A DNA stretch of 54,413 nt from JBBIRM01 sp037441765 (GTDB lineage Bacteria > Desulfobacterota > BSN033 > UBA1163), in assembly GCA_037441765.1 (NCBI GenBank), contig JBBIRM010000006.1, positions 1 to 54,413 of the forward strand, written 5' to 3'. Each line of letters opens with the position of its first letter. Within the stretch, counting starts at the first letter, position 1. The notes under the pieces are model-generated. The model was not told the origin of the DNA. It saw only the letters and a list, made by a program, of their open reading frames with translations, and did not search any database. A program made the translations under genes and the position numbers. Positions 27,864-36,453 of this stretch are shown piece after piece.

Positions 27864-29366
27864 GTGAAACGAATCATCATCATTGGAGGTGGTGTGGCTG
27901 GTCTGGGGGCTGCTTACAAAATCCATCGCGCAGCCTCTGAAGGGCATGACTTGGATTTCCTCCTTTTTGAGAGGGACAATAGATTGGGAGGTAAGATCCA
28001 GACAGAGATCGTTCCAGATCCCTCAGGTGAAGGGGTATTCATCGTAGATGGTGGACCTGACTGTTTCTTGACAGAGAAACCTGCCTGTCACAGGATCGCA
28101 AAACTTTTAGGAATTTTTGAGGATGAACTACCTACAGACGACTCAAAGAGGAGAATATGGATCCTCTCTCGAGGGAGACTTCATGCCCTTCCTGATGGGG
28201 TTATGATGTTTGCTCCAACCAAACTACTTCCTTTTATCACAACTGGACTCTTTTCATGGCCAGGGAAGATTAGGATGGCCATCGATCTTTTTATCCCGCC
28301 TAAAAAAGTTAACCCAGGTGAATTAAATGATGAGACCCTTGAGAGTTTCGTCGTCCGCAGAATGGGCAGGGAATGCCTCGATCGTCTTGCCGAGCCTCTG
28401 GTTGGAGGGGTTCATGCCTCTGATCCTAAACAGATGTCCCTTGCGGCAACTTTTCCAAGGCTCCTTGAGATGGAGCAGAACTATGGGTCTCTGATAAAGG
28501 GTTTCCTCATAGCCAGAAGAAGAGTTGAAAGGATGAGGAAGAAATATCCTCCCAAGCCAGGCCAGAGGCCAAGAACCTTCTTCACCTCATTTGCAAAAGG
28601 GATGCAGCAACTGACCGACCGAATGGCCGAGGCAGTAGGCTTAGATAAGATAAGGCTTGGTGTAGAAGTCACTTTTATTCAAAGACATGATCAAAACAAA
28701 TGGAGGGTTAAACTTTCTGATGAATCGATCGTGGATGGGGATGCGGTCATCCTTGCTACAGAGTCCTGGTCTGCAGAACCTCTCATCAGGTCCATTGATC
28801 AAACCATCGCCGATGCCTTAGCGGGCATTCCTTGTTCTTCTTCGGCCACAATATCCTATGCCTTTAATGAAGAAGAGGTTGGCTTTGATTTGAATGCATT
28901 TGGTGTTCTGTGTCCTATTGTTGAGAGGCGTGCGCTTATGGCCGCAACCTATTCTTCCTCAAAATGGCCAGGAAGAGCACCTCCTAAAAAAGTTCTTCTT
29001 CGGGGCTTCGTGGGAGGCCCCCACAATCAGGATATTATCGAACGTTCTGATGAGGAACTGGTTCAGATTGTAAAGAATGAGTTTCATGAGATTTTAGGCT
29101 TAAATCCAAAGGCAAAGCCCCTTTTTGTCCGTGTCTTTCGATGGCCTCGGGGTATGCCACAATATACCCTTGGTCATTTGGATCGCATTGCCTTAATTGA
29201 AGAGCGAAGTAGCCAGATCCCTGGTCTTGCCTTTGCTGGAGGATGTTATCGGGGAGTTGGGATTCCGAATTGCATTGAGAGCGGAGAAAGGGCGGTTTCA
29301 AAGATCCTTAATGAATGGGGCATTGACCTTGCCGAAGATCATCTTGAGGAGAGACCTTATTACTAA
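27864..29366 (+). CDS. hemG: Protoporphyrinogen/coproporphyrinogen oxidase, HemY type
   Basis: A 500-residue FAD enzyme beginning with GTG (27864). The dinucleotide motif is IIIIGGGVAGLGAAY at the N-terminus, with acidic ELFER-like FLLFERDNRLGGKI after it, and the C-terminal FAD block is GLAFAGGCYRGVGIPNCIESG. The middle has LAEPLVGGVHASDPKQMSL, typical of this family (called HemY or HemG). It oxidises protoporphyrinogen IX, or coproporphyrinogen III, by six electrons. It lies 59 bp after hemH. Well-studied members use oxygen as acceptor, which is worth noting in this otherwise anaerobic gene set. Confidence 0.92.
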   Translation: MKRIIIIGGGVAGLGAAYKIHRAASEGHDLDFLLFERDNRLGGKIQTEIVPDPSGEGVFIVDGGPDCFLTEKPACHRIAKLLGIFEDELPTDDSKRRIWILSRGRLHALPDGVMMFAPTKLLPFITTGLFSWPGKIRMAIDLFIPPKKVNPGELNDETLESFVVRRMGRECLDRLAEPLVGGVHASDPKQMSLAATFPRLLEMEQNYGSLIKGFLIARRRVERMRKKYPPKPGQRPRTFFTSFAKGMQQLTDRMAEAVGLDKIRLGVEVTFIQRHDQNKWRVKLSDESIVDGDAVILATESWSAEPLIRSIDQTIADALAGIPCSSSATISYAFNEEEVGFDLNAFGVLCPIVERRALMAATYSSSKWPGRAPPKKVLLRGFVGGPHNQDIIERSDEELVQIVKNEFHEILGLNPKAKPLFVRVFRWPRGMPQYTLGHLDRIALIEERSSQIPGLAFAGGCYRGVGIPNCIESGERAVSKILNEWGIDLAEDHLEERPYY

Positions 29367-29430
29367 GATGAAAATCTAATTAGAAAATCTATGACTCTCC
29401 AAGAGGTTAAAAGAGTTGGCCAACATTTTA

Positions 29431-30570
29431 TTAGGCATAAGGAAGGAAATCTTTTCCCAGGAGACCCTGGCCGATTTCAATTTTTAGGGTTGCATTGGCG
29501 ATTTGAATGGCTTTGACATCCCTTAGATATCGTTCGAGAGGGAGTTCTTTAGAGTATCCCATTCCTCCGAAGACATCCATTGCGTTGTTGACGATTCGAT
29601 AGGCTGTCTCCCCTCCAATTAGGTTTGCCATGGCTGCCCAGATCGTAGCCTCTTTTTCATTCTTCTCAATCAGAGATAACGCTCGATAGCAAAGGAGTCT
29701 TGCAGCCTCAAGCGACGTATAATCCTCAACCAACCTGAACTGGATGGCTTCGAATTTTCCGAGGGATTTCCCAAAGACATTCCTGATCTTGGCATACTCA
29801 ATGGCCTCCTGAAGCGCCTGTTTTGCTGTCCCTAAGGCGATAAGACCTGTCAAGGCCCTCTGTTCCTGCACAGTCCCCTTTAACATGGAGAGGGCCTTCC
29901 CTTTTTCTCCAATAAGATTTTCCTCTGGAATTTTAACGTCCTCAAAGATTACATTTCCCCATTTTGTAGCCTTCCAACCAAAACCTTGGAGTCGGTAAAC
30001 TTCGATTTTAGGTCTATTGGCTTCCACAAAAAAGCAACTGATTGCCTCCCTTGATTCTGGATCTGTCTTCGCCAGCACGACAAAGGCCTGAGCCACTTCG
30101 GCGAAGGTGATCATCGATTTTTCGCCATTTATGAGGTAATAATCTCCATGGTCTTTTGCTGTAGTCTTGATTGCCCGGATGTCTGACCCAGCCTCTGATT
30201 CCATTGCAGCAAATGCTAAGATTGTTTTTCCTCCGATGATATCTGGGAGATAGGCGTTTTTAATTTTCTCAGAAGCAAAAAGCAAAACCCTGCCAGTGAT
30301 ATTGGTACCACAGAGGATAATCGCACAATTATGGTCATAGCGAGCTACCTCTTCAAATGCAATTCCACATGATATGAGGTCAGCTCCTGATCCGCCATAT
30401 TGAGTAGGTAAACGTAACCCCAAAAGTCCAACTTCGGCCATCCTCTTCAGATTCTCCCATGGAAACTCTTGTTGTTCATCCCAATAGGAGGCCTTGGGGG
30501 CAAGCTCCTTTTTGGCAAAATCGTGGATACTTTTCTGAATCAACTTCTGTTCTTCGTTAAATTCAAACAT
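29431..30570 (-). CDS. Acyl-CoA dehydrogenase family protein
   Basis: About 379 residues from the chosen start (MFEFNEEQKLIQ), which has GGGAG five to six nt upstream and lies 1 nt past the preceding stop. The reading frame runs eight codons further. Typical blocks are present: FAAMESEAGSDIRAIKT, YLINGEKSMITFAEVA, GFGWKATKWGNVIFEDV and VFGGMGYSKELPLERYLRDV. The C-terminal IYEGT segment that carries the usual catalytic Glu reads IANAT here, so the base must lie elsewhere or the reaction differs. Position at the end of the aryl-pyruvate oxidoreductase operon suggests an arylacyl-CoA or branched acyl-CoA substrate; this is inference. Confidence 0.88.
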   Translation of the reverse strand: MFEFNEEQKLIQKSIHDFAKKELAPKASYWDEQQEFPWENLKRMAEVGLLGLRLPTQYGGSGADLISCGIAFEEVARYDHNCAIILCGTNITGRVLLFASEKIKNAYLPDIIGGKTILAFAAMESEAGSDIRAIKTTAKDHGDYYLINGEKSMITFAEVAQAFVVLAKTDPESREAISCFFVEANRPKIEVYRLQGFGWKATKWGNVIFEDVKIPEENLIGEKGKALSMLKGTVQEQRALTGLIALGTAKQALQEAIEYAKIRNVFGKSLGKFEAIQFRLVEDYTSLEAARLLCYRALSLIEKNEKEATIWAAMANLIGGETAYRIVNNAMDVFGGMGYSKELPLERYLRDVKAIQIANATLKIEIGQGLLGKDFLPYA

Positions 30571-30571
30571 C

Positions 30572-30877
30572 CTATCTCCCATGAGTGAAATCATTAGGTG
30601 AGGAAGGAAGATTCTTCACCATCACTTTCAGTTTTTTAATCACCTCATGATCCTCACCTAAGAGAGGGATAAGAGACCGAATCGCCCGCCCTAATGTCCC
30701 GTCGCAGAGGGGTTGAAAGTCCTCTCGGACTTCAGGCGGAAGTTGAAGGTATTGTTCTACCAGATGTTCAACCCATCCTGGTAGGTAACTTGGCTCTACT
30801 TTATCTTTATGGTAGACATATCCCTCAAGCGCCCCTGCCTTTGATGCAAAGTCATAGAGTTCACGGTAAATTCCCAT
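30572..30877 (-). CDS. Small conserved-context protein of unknown function
   Basis: A 101-residue acidic, helical protein that I do not recognise (MGIYRELYDFASKAGALEGY at the start). It has no cysteines that suggest a cluster and no signal peptide. A stop one base before the acyl-CoA dehydrogenase start and position downstream of iorB place it in the same operon, so it may be an accessory subunit of the dehydrogenase or the oxidoreductase. Confidence 0.7.
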   Translation of the reverse strand: MGIYRELYDFASKAGALEGYVYHKDKVEPSYLPGWVEHLVEQYLQLPPEVREDFQPLCDGTLGRAIRSLIPLLGEDHEVIKKLKVMVKNLPSSPNDFTHGR

Positions 30878-30937
30878 ACTTGCTCCTTTAATTTCTTATC
30901 TAACATCGTTTAAAAATAAACCTTAAATGGTCGGTGC

Positions 30938-31528
30938 TTAGGGTTTTATAATTTTTTGACCTTCACGAAAACTTTTTTCAAATATCTTTAAGTTTGTTTC
31001 CCGAAACCTTGGATGGGTGATCCTTTCAATGGCTAATTTGAGTTTACCAAAGGGGAAAGGAAATCTCGGATGGGCGGTTGCAAAACCGATGAGGGCGATA
31101 TTGGCGGATTGAACCATTCCCATTTCCATGGCTAACTGGCTTGCTCCAAATACAAAGGTTTCTATCCCTTTCTCCTTAAGGTATGCTTTAATTTCCGGGT
31201 TCATAAACTCCGGATCTGGATCGTTAATAAAACAGAGACCACCCTCACTGCCATGGATGGAGGGTTTGAGATAGGGTAGGGTTTTATAGGCTTCATTTTT
31301 TTCAAGTGATAAAAGGATATCTGCACTTCCTCTTTTTACGAGAGGGCTATCGAATTGGCCCATTTTAAGATGGGTCATCACAGAGCCTCCCCTTTGGCTC
31401 ATCCCATGGTCCTCGGAGCCAATGATGGGGAGTCCCTCTTTAAGGGCAAATTCAGCAAAGATCTTCGTTATCAGGAGAACTCCCTGGCCACCCACACCTG
31501 AAATGATCATCTGAACGTTCATAAGCAT
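30938..31528 (-). CDS. iorB: Indolepyruvate oxidoreductase subunit beta
   Basis: A 196-residue gamma-domain protein of the 2-oxoacid oxidoreductase family. It has the standard start (IISGVGGQGVLLITKIFAEF), GSEDHGMSQRGGSVMTHLK and a typical FVFGASQLAMEMG block. It pairs with the IorA-type subunit encoded 25 bp upstream. Together they oxidise aryl pyruvates (indolepyruvate, phenylpyruvate) to arylacetyl-CoA with ferredoxin as acceptor in known systems. Confidence 0.9.
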   Translation of the reverse strand: MLMNVQMIISGVGGQGVLLITKIFAEFALKEGLPIIGSEDHGMSQRGGSVMTHLKMGQFDSPLVKRGSADILLSLEKNEAYKTLPYLKPSIHGSEGGLCFINDPDPEFMNPEIKAYLKEKGIETFVFGASQLAMEMGMVQSANIALIGFATAHPRFPFPFGKLKLAIERITHPRFRETNLKIFEKSFREGQKIIKP

Positions 31529-31553
31529 TTTCTTATTGGTGATTTAACAATCT

Positions 31554-34500
31554 CTAATTGGCTATTTGATAGATGGCTTCCTGGCAGCAGACCTGTTGGC
31601 AGAGACCACAGTCCACACAGGTTAACCGATCAATCATCACACGACCATCCTCTCCTCGAATCATTGAGGGACATTCAAACCGTTTTAGACAGAAACCACA
31701 AGCAATGCAGGCTCCCACTGCGGGCATTTCAATGGCAGATGTGGGGCATTCCTGAACACAGACTCTACAGCCAGTACATTTTTTAAAATCAATCTGATAG
31801 CCTAACTCTGTCCTTGAGATAGCTCCCTCAGGACATTCCATCATACAGGTATCACAAAAAGTGCAGGCTCCGCAATGGAGACATCGTTTTGCCTCTTCAA
31901 TGATGGCCTCCTCGTCAGGCAGGAGGTTCACCTCTTTAAAATTTTTAGAACGCTCCGCAACTGGAAGCGTTACCATCCCTACCCTTGGTGAGGGTTCGAC
32001 CTTATCCAATTTTACCGAAATAAGTGGTGTAGAGATTCTTTCTGATTCTCTGTTCTTTTTCATATCCTCCCCACAGAGGTAACGATGGATGGAGAGGGCA
32101 ACCTTTCTTCCCGCTGCAAGGGCTTCAATGAAGTTCTTTGGGCCTGTCACAGCATCCCCTCCAGCAAATATGCCTTCCACAGGAGTTGACAGGGTGATTG
32201 GGTCGACATAAACTGTATTCCAGGAGGTCTTAGCAATGGTATCTCCGAAAGGAGAAAGTTCTGGAACATACGTGGGAGAAGTGATGATGAGGTCTGCCCT
32301 GATCATTCTTTCAGGACCTTCTGTGGAAACTACACGTATCCTTTTAGAACTGCTGGGTTGACCAAGCACCGCCTTTTTATAATAGAGTCCCGAGGCCTTA
32401 CCATTCGTAACCGAAATCCTGGTGGGTACTGAAAGAAATTTGAAGGCCACTCCTTCCCTTTCCGCCTCCTCGATTTCGAAGGGATCCACTGGCATCTCCC
32501 TTTGTGTCCGGTTAAATAGGATAGTTACCTCCTTTGCCCCAAGCCTGAGGGCTGTGCGGGCTGAATCTAAGGCGCGCTCATTTGCTCCGAGGACGACAAC
32601 CCTTGAGTAGGAAGGGGTCTTTTTATTGAGAGCAATCTTTTTCAGATAGGTCAAGCAATCTATCACTCCTCTGGCATTGGAGCCAGAAAGATTTACTCTA
32701 TTGGCCTTATGTGCACCAATGGCTAAAAGAATAGCCTGATAACCCATAACCTTGAGTTGATGGAGTGGATATTTCCCCCCGATAGGTGTATTTAATTTGA
32801 ATTCTACACCCAATTTTTTAATATTCTCAATCTCCCGATTTAATACCTCTTCAGGAAGTCGAAAACGGCTCGTTCCGACGGCCATCGTCCCACCTAAGAG
32901 AGGAAGGGATTCAAAGATGGTGACCTTGTAACCCAGTCGTCTCAAATCATGGGCTGCCATTAACCCTGTTGGCCCAGACCCTATAATGGCAACCCTCTCT
33001 TTCCTTTCGGGTTCTGTTATAGGATCAAACGGGAGCGTCTCTGTCCTGTCGGCAAGAAACCTTTTTAATAGGTCTATGGCAATGGGTTGATCCAGATCCC
33101 CTCTTCTACAGATCCTTTCACAGGGGCGAGCACATAACCTTCCTGTAATTCCAGGGAAGGGATTCTTTTGAAGAACGAGTTTTAATGCTTCGTCAAACTT
33201 TCCCTTTGCGATAAGTTCAATGTATCCTCGTGCATCTACCTGAATGGGACAGGCCCCGGTACAGGGTGCAATCTTATCTCGATAGGTGGGCAGATAGGAT
33301 TGGGGCATTGCCCCGCTTCTAATTGGGGGGATGTCTTTCTCAGGAGGGGGACTATGGCGGATATCCACCTTTATGGGATTTGATTTTAGAACCTCTTTTT
33401 CATAGGTGATACAGGGATAGCGCGAAATGATCACTGCCATCCCCCCGTCTGGCTTTTTGGTGTAGGCATAGGCCTTTTTCACTTCGCGAATCATTCCGCG
33501 GATATCGTAAGGGTTGACGACTCGAATATATTTCACACCACATCCTTTTGCCAGTTCTTCAATGGATAGGGCCTTCCCAGGATGTCCATCGGCGGTAATT
33601 CCAGATTCTGGAGTGGGTTGCATGCCTGTCATGGCGGTAATGGAATTGTCTAAGATGACAAGAACAAATTTTGCACCGTTGTAAACCGCATTTAGAAGCC
33701 CCTGGGGACCGGAGTGGTAAAAGGTTGAGTCCCCAATGGTAGCAATGATTGGAACCTCTTTCCCATCTTGATGGTAGGCCTGATAGAGACCGCTTCCAAA
33801 GGTGATGGCAGCTCCCATATCGTGACAGGTATCCACCGTATCCATATTCATTCCGAGGGTATAGCATCCGATATCACTGGGGAAGATTCCATTTGGGAAG
33901 GCCTGCTTCAGTGCAAAAAAGGAGGCCCGATGAGGACAACCCGAGCATAGAGAAGGTCGGCGAATTGGCAACCCGAGGGTTGAAACCATCTTTTCAAGTT
34001 GGGTCGTTAAGGTCTCTTCCCTCACAGGGATGGAGAATCTTTTACATAGGTCCGTAAGAATATGGGTAATTGTTTCAGGCAGCATTTCCCCCACATTGGG
34101 AATGGTCCCATCCAACCGACCGATGACCTTCGATTTATCCCTGATCTGAAGTTCGATCACAGGCTCTGTCTCTTCAAGAATTAGGACATGATCGCATTTC
34201 TGGATGAAGGAATCAACGATTTCGTTTGGGAAGGGGAAAGGGGTTCCTATCTTGAGAACAGGGATGTCTCCCCATAGACCCATTTCAGTGAGGCAGTCGC
34301 GAGCAATCGAATAACCAATTCCACCTGAGATGATTCCAAATATGGCTTTATCCTGGCCGTGCTCTATGAAATTGAGAGAGGTCATGGAATTAAACTCTTC
34401 TGAAATTTTTTGGAGTTTTTCGTTAAGTTGTTTATGGAGGATGAATCGAAAACGTGGGGTTGCGCTCCATCGTTGAGGGTTTCTCGGAAAGTGGGCCTTC

Positions 34501-35063
34501 CTTTCAAGTCGGACAATAGGGTTGAAGGTGATGGTCTGCTGGGAATGGGAAACCCTCAGCACCGGACGGAGGATGACAGGGATCTGATATTTTTCAGAGA
34601 GTTCAAAGGCTATTGGACACATCTGCTGAGCCTCTTTGGCACTTGAAGGGTCAAAGACAGGAATCTTTGCAAACATTGCCATAAATCGGGTATCCTGTTC
34701 GGTCTGAGAGGAGTGAGGCCCTGGATCATCGCAACTGATAATAACAAAACCTCCAATCGTCCCGATATAGGCAGAGCTCATCAATGGGTCGGTGGCGACA
34801 TTGAGCCCCACCTGTTTCATGGCCACAGCAGATCGCTTGCCCGTGTAAGAGGCGACCAGAGCATTTTCAAAGGCCACCTTTTCGTTGGTGGACCATTCCA
34901 CATAAATGTCAAGGTTGTTCTCCTTTTTAAATCGGACCACAGCAGGAAGGATCTCAGAGCTCGGGGTTCCTGGATAGGCAGCAAAGAACTGACATCCGCT
35001 CTCTACCAATCCCCTGGCGATCGCTTCATTTCCGAGAAGGACTCTTTCCTCTTTCTCTGTCAT
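31554..35063 (-). CDS. IorA-GltD-ferredoxin fusion, 2-oxoacid oxidoreductase
   Basis: A 1169-residue fusion. Residues 1-560 are IorA-like: the NEAIARGLVESG/YPGTPSSE pyrimidine-side domain, SLCSGCPHRASF near 371-382 and the TPP motif GDSTFYHSG (444-452) with its downstream Asn. Residues 590-1000 match the small subunit of glutamate synthase (GltD/NfnB): CTGACPIQVDARGYI, CARPCERICRRGDL, FAD motif IIGSGPTGLMAA (693-704) and a second nucleotide fold VVVLGANERALDSA, which should bind NAD(P)H, then FAGGDAVTGP. Residues 1060-1169 carry several [4Fe-4S] motifs (CLHCGACTFC, CTGCRVCVQEC, CVDCGLCQQVC). Ordinary IorA has about 600 residues and no GltD part. The fusion should join thiamin-based oxidation of aryl pyruvates to a flavin and NAD(P). 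Confidence 0.9.
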   Translation of the reverse strand: MTEKEERVLLGNEAIARGLVESGCQFFAAYPGTPSSEILPAVVRFKKENNLDIYVEWSTNEKVAFENALVASYTGKRSAVAMKQVGLNVATDPLMSSAYIGTIGGFVIISCDDPGPHSSQTEQDTRFMAMFAKIPVFDPSSAKEAQQMCPIAFELSEKYQIPVILRPVLRVSHSQQTITFNPIVRLERKAHFPRNPQRWSATPRFRFILHKQLNEKLQKISEEFNSMTSLNFIEHGQDKAIFGIISGGIGYSIARDCLTEMGLWGDIPVLKIGTPFPFPNEIVDSFIQKCDHVLILEETEPVIELQIRDKSKVIGRLDGTIPNVGEMLPETITHILTDLCKRFSIPVREETLTTQLEKMVSTLGLPIRRPSLCSGCPHRASFFALKQAFPNGIFPSDIGCYTLGMNMDTVDTCHDMGAAITFGSGLYQAYHQDGKEVPIIATIGDSTFYHSGPQGLLNAVYNGAKFVLVILDNSITAMTGMQPTPESGITADGHPGKALSIEELAKGCGVKYIRVVNPYDIRGMIREVKKAYAYTKKPDGGMAVIISRYPCITYEKEVLKSNPIKVDIRHSPPPEKDIPPIRSGAMPQSYLPTYRDKIAPCTGACPIQVDARGYIELIAKGKFDEALKLVLQKNPFPGITGRLCARPCERICRRGDLDQPIAIDLLKRFLADRTETLPFDPITEPERKERVAIIGSGPTGLMAAHDLRRLGYKVTIFESLPLLGGTMAVGTSRFRLPEEVLNREIENIKKLGVEFKLNTPIGGKYPLHQLKVMGYQAILLAIGAHKANRVNLSGSNARGVIDCLTYLKKIALNKKTPSYSRVVVLGANERALDSARTALRLGAKEVTILFNRTQREMPVDPFEIEEAEREGVAFKFLSVPTRISVTNGKASGLYYKKAVLGQPSSSKRIRVVSTEGPERMIRADLIITSPTYVPELSPFGDTIAKTSWNTVYVDPITLSTPVEGIFAGGDAVTGPKNFIEALAAGRKVALSIHRYLCGEDMKKNRESERISTPLISVKLDKVEPSPRVGMVTLPVAERSKNFKEVNLLPDEEAIIEEAKRCLHCGACTFCDTCMMECPEGAISRTELGYQIDFKKCTGCRVCVQECPTSAIEMPAVGACIACGFCLKRFECPSMIRGEDGRVMIDRLTCVDCGLCQQVCCQEAIYQIAN

Positions 35064-35096
35064 CTCTCACCATTAGTTTATTGCAAATGGATATAA

Positions 35097-36413
35097 TTAG
35101 TTTTTTCTTCTCCTTAGGAGTAAGGATTTATCTTTCTTCCATAAAATCTCTTTGAGTTGATTGAACTTGTTTTGGAAAATTTCTTTAAGGAATTGAGGAT
35201 CAAGGGATTCTTCATTTTTGGGAAGGCTGGATAATCCTTTTGATAAGAAACGACTCAAATTCTCAGCCTGTTCGTTAAACCAAATTCTTGCCTTTTCTTC
35301 CTGATGGAGTTCAAAGAGTTCCTTTGGATCATCTGGTTTAAGCATGAGTAACCAGCCCCGATTGTAAGGGTCCCTCCAGACAAGATTTGGAGAGCCCTCC
35401 ACCTCTCGGTTTATCGCAGAGACTGTTCCAGAAATTGGAGATGGAATTTTAACTCTTCTCCCATTTGATATCACCTCAGCAATTGGTTGATTCTTCTGAA
35501 TGGTAGTTCCCACAGGAGAAAGTCTTATGGAGTCTGCTTTGATGGTGATGAGGGAAGCCATCTCATTAAGACCTATGCGGATAAACTGATCCATGGGCTT
35601 CGCCCAGGTATGCCCTTCGCTATAATATAGTTTAGGATAAAAATGGAATCCTTTTATAAGAACAGGATTCTTCCTCTTTCCAGGTTTGAGGGCAAAGACA
35701 GGATGGGTTCCAAACTGGTCTTCCATCCTCTGATCAACCTCACAGCGCCAGCATTCAAAACCATTGGAGCAGAGCATAAAATCAACCAGCCCCAGGCGCA
35801 TATATCGGCAATAGCGTTTTGTTCCTGTGTCTGAGAGTTTAATCTTTCGGATATGGTCCATTTCCATTTTGATTGCGCCTGTTGGGCAGATATATTCACA
35901 GGCCCCACAGGCCAGGCATTGCTCGGAGTCGACCTCAAATGGGGTGGAGACCTTTTTCAATGTCCCTCTTTTTGAGAAACTGATGGCATTGGCCCCTACC
36001 AATTCTTTGCAGGTTCGGACACAGAGGCCACAAAGGATACAATCGTTCCCCTGTGGGTAGGTTTTAAACCTTGACTTTTCAACCCTGAGTTCTTTGGCCA
36101 GATTCTGGATGTAGGGAACATTTGGCGAGCGCGCAAGTAGGAGTTCAACCAATATTCTACGTAACTGGACCACCCTTTCCGAATGGGTTTTAACCTCCAT
36201 CCCTTCTCGGACAGGATAATTACATGCAGTGACCATTCTGTTCTTCCCACCCTGAAAGATCTCTACTGTACAGAGTCTACAGGAACCCTGAGGTGTTAAG
36301 TCCGGGTGATAGCATAGGGTTGGGATCGAGACAGATTGCCTTTGTAAGATTTCAAGAAGCGTCGAATTCTCTTTTGCCCTGATCTTTTTGCCATTAATCG
36401 TAAGAGTTACCAT
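35097..36413 (-). CDS. NuoG/HoxU-like iron-sulfur protein with GcvH-like domain
   Basis: A 438-residue protein. An N-terminal [2Fe-2S] domain (CYHPDLTPQGSCRLC, C34-C48, then C64) is followed by a NuoG-type Cys domain (DCILCGLCVRTC) and a bacterial ferredoxin motif (QCLACGACEYICP). Residues about 262-370 match glycine cleavage H protein: YYSEGHTWAKP, then IRIGLNEMA, PSPISGTVSAINREVEGSPNL and DPYNRGWL. Aligned without gaps, the lipoyl-lysine position of GcvH is Gly318 (VISNGRRVKIPSPISG), so the domain cannot carry a lipoyl group in the normal way. No glycine cleavage gene is present. It probably serves as an electron-transfer subunit of the neighbouring NuoE/F and IorA-GltD proteins. Confidence 0.85.
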   Translation of the reverse strand: MVTLTINGKKIRAKENSTLLEILQRQSVSIPTLCYHPDLTPQGSCRLCTVEIFQGGKNRMVTACNYPVREGMEVKTHSERVVQLRRILVELLLARSPNVPYIQNLAKELRVEKSRFKTYPQGNDCILCGLCVRTCKELVGANAISFSKRGTLKKVSTPFEVDSEQCLACGACEYICPTGAIKMEMDHIRKIKLSDTGTKRYCRYMRLGLVDFMLCSNGFECWRCEVDQRMEDQFGTHPVFALKPGKRKNPVLIKGFHFYPKLYYSEGHTWAKPMDQFIRIGLNEMASLITIKADSIRLSPVGTTIQKNQPIAEVISNGRRVKIPSPISGTVSAINREVEGSPNLVWRDPYNRGWLLMLKPDDPKELFELHQEEKARIWFNEQAENLSRFLSKGLSSLPKNEESLDPQFLKEIFQNKFNQLKEILWKKDKSLLLRRRKN

Positions 36414-36436
36414 CCCAATCCGCTTTGCTCATAGCG

Positions 36437-36448
36437 CTTAGCGCTAAG
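36437..36448. repeat. 12-bp palindrome in NuoF/NuoG spacer
   Basis: CTTAGCGCTAAG is a perfect palindrome in the 40-bp gap, within ATAGCGCTTAGCGCTAAG, where AGCGCT is repeated. This resembles dispersed GCGCTA-type spacer repeats and has no obvious regulatory meaning. Confidence 0.5.
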
Positions 36449-36453
36449 CCCTG

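Noticed and set aside
35097..36413. Glycine cleavage H protein
   Set aside because: The lipoyl Lys is replaced by Gly, the domain is fused to iron-sulfur modules, and no gcvT or gcvP is present.
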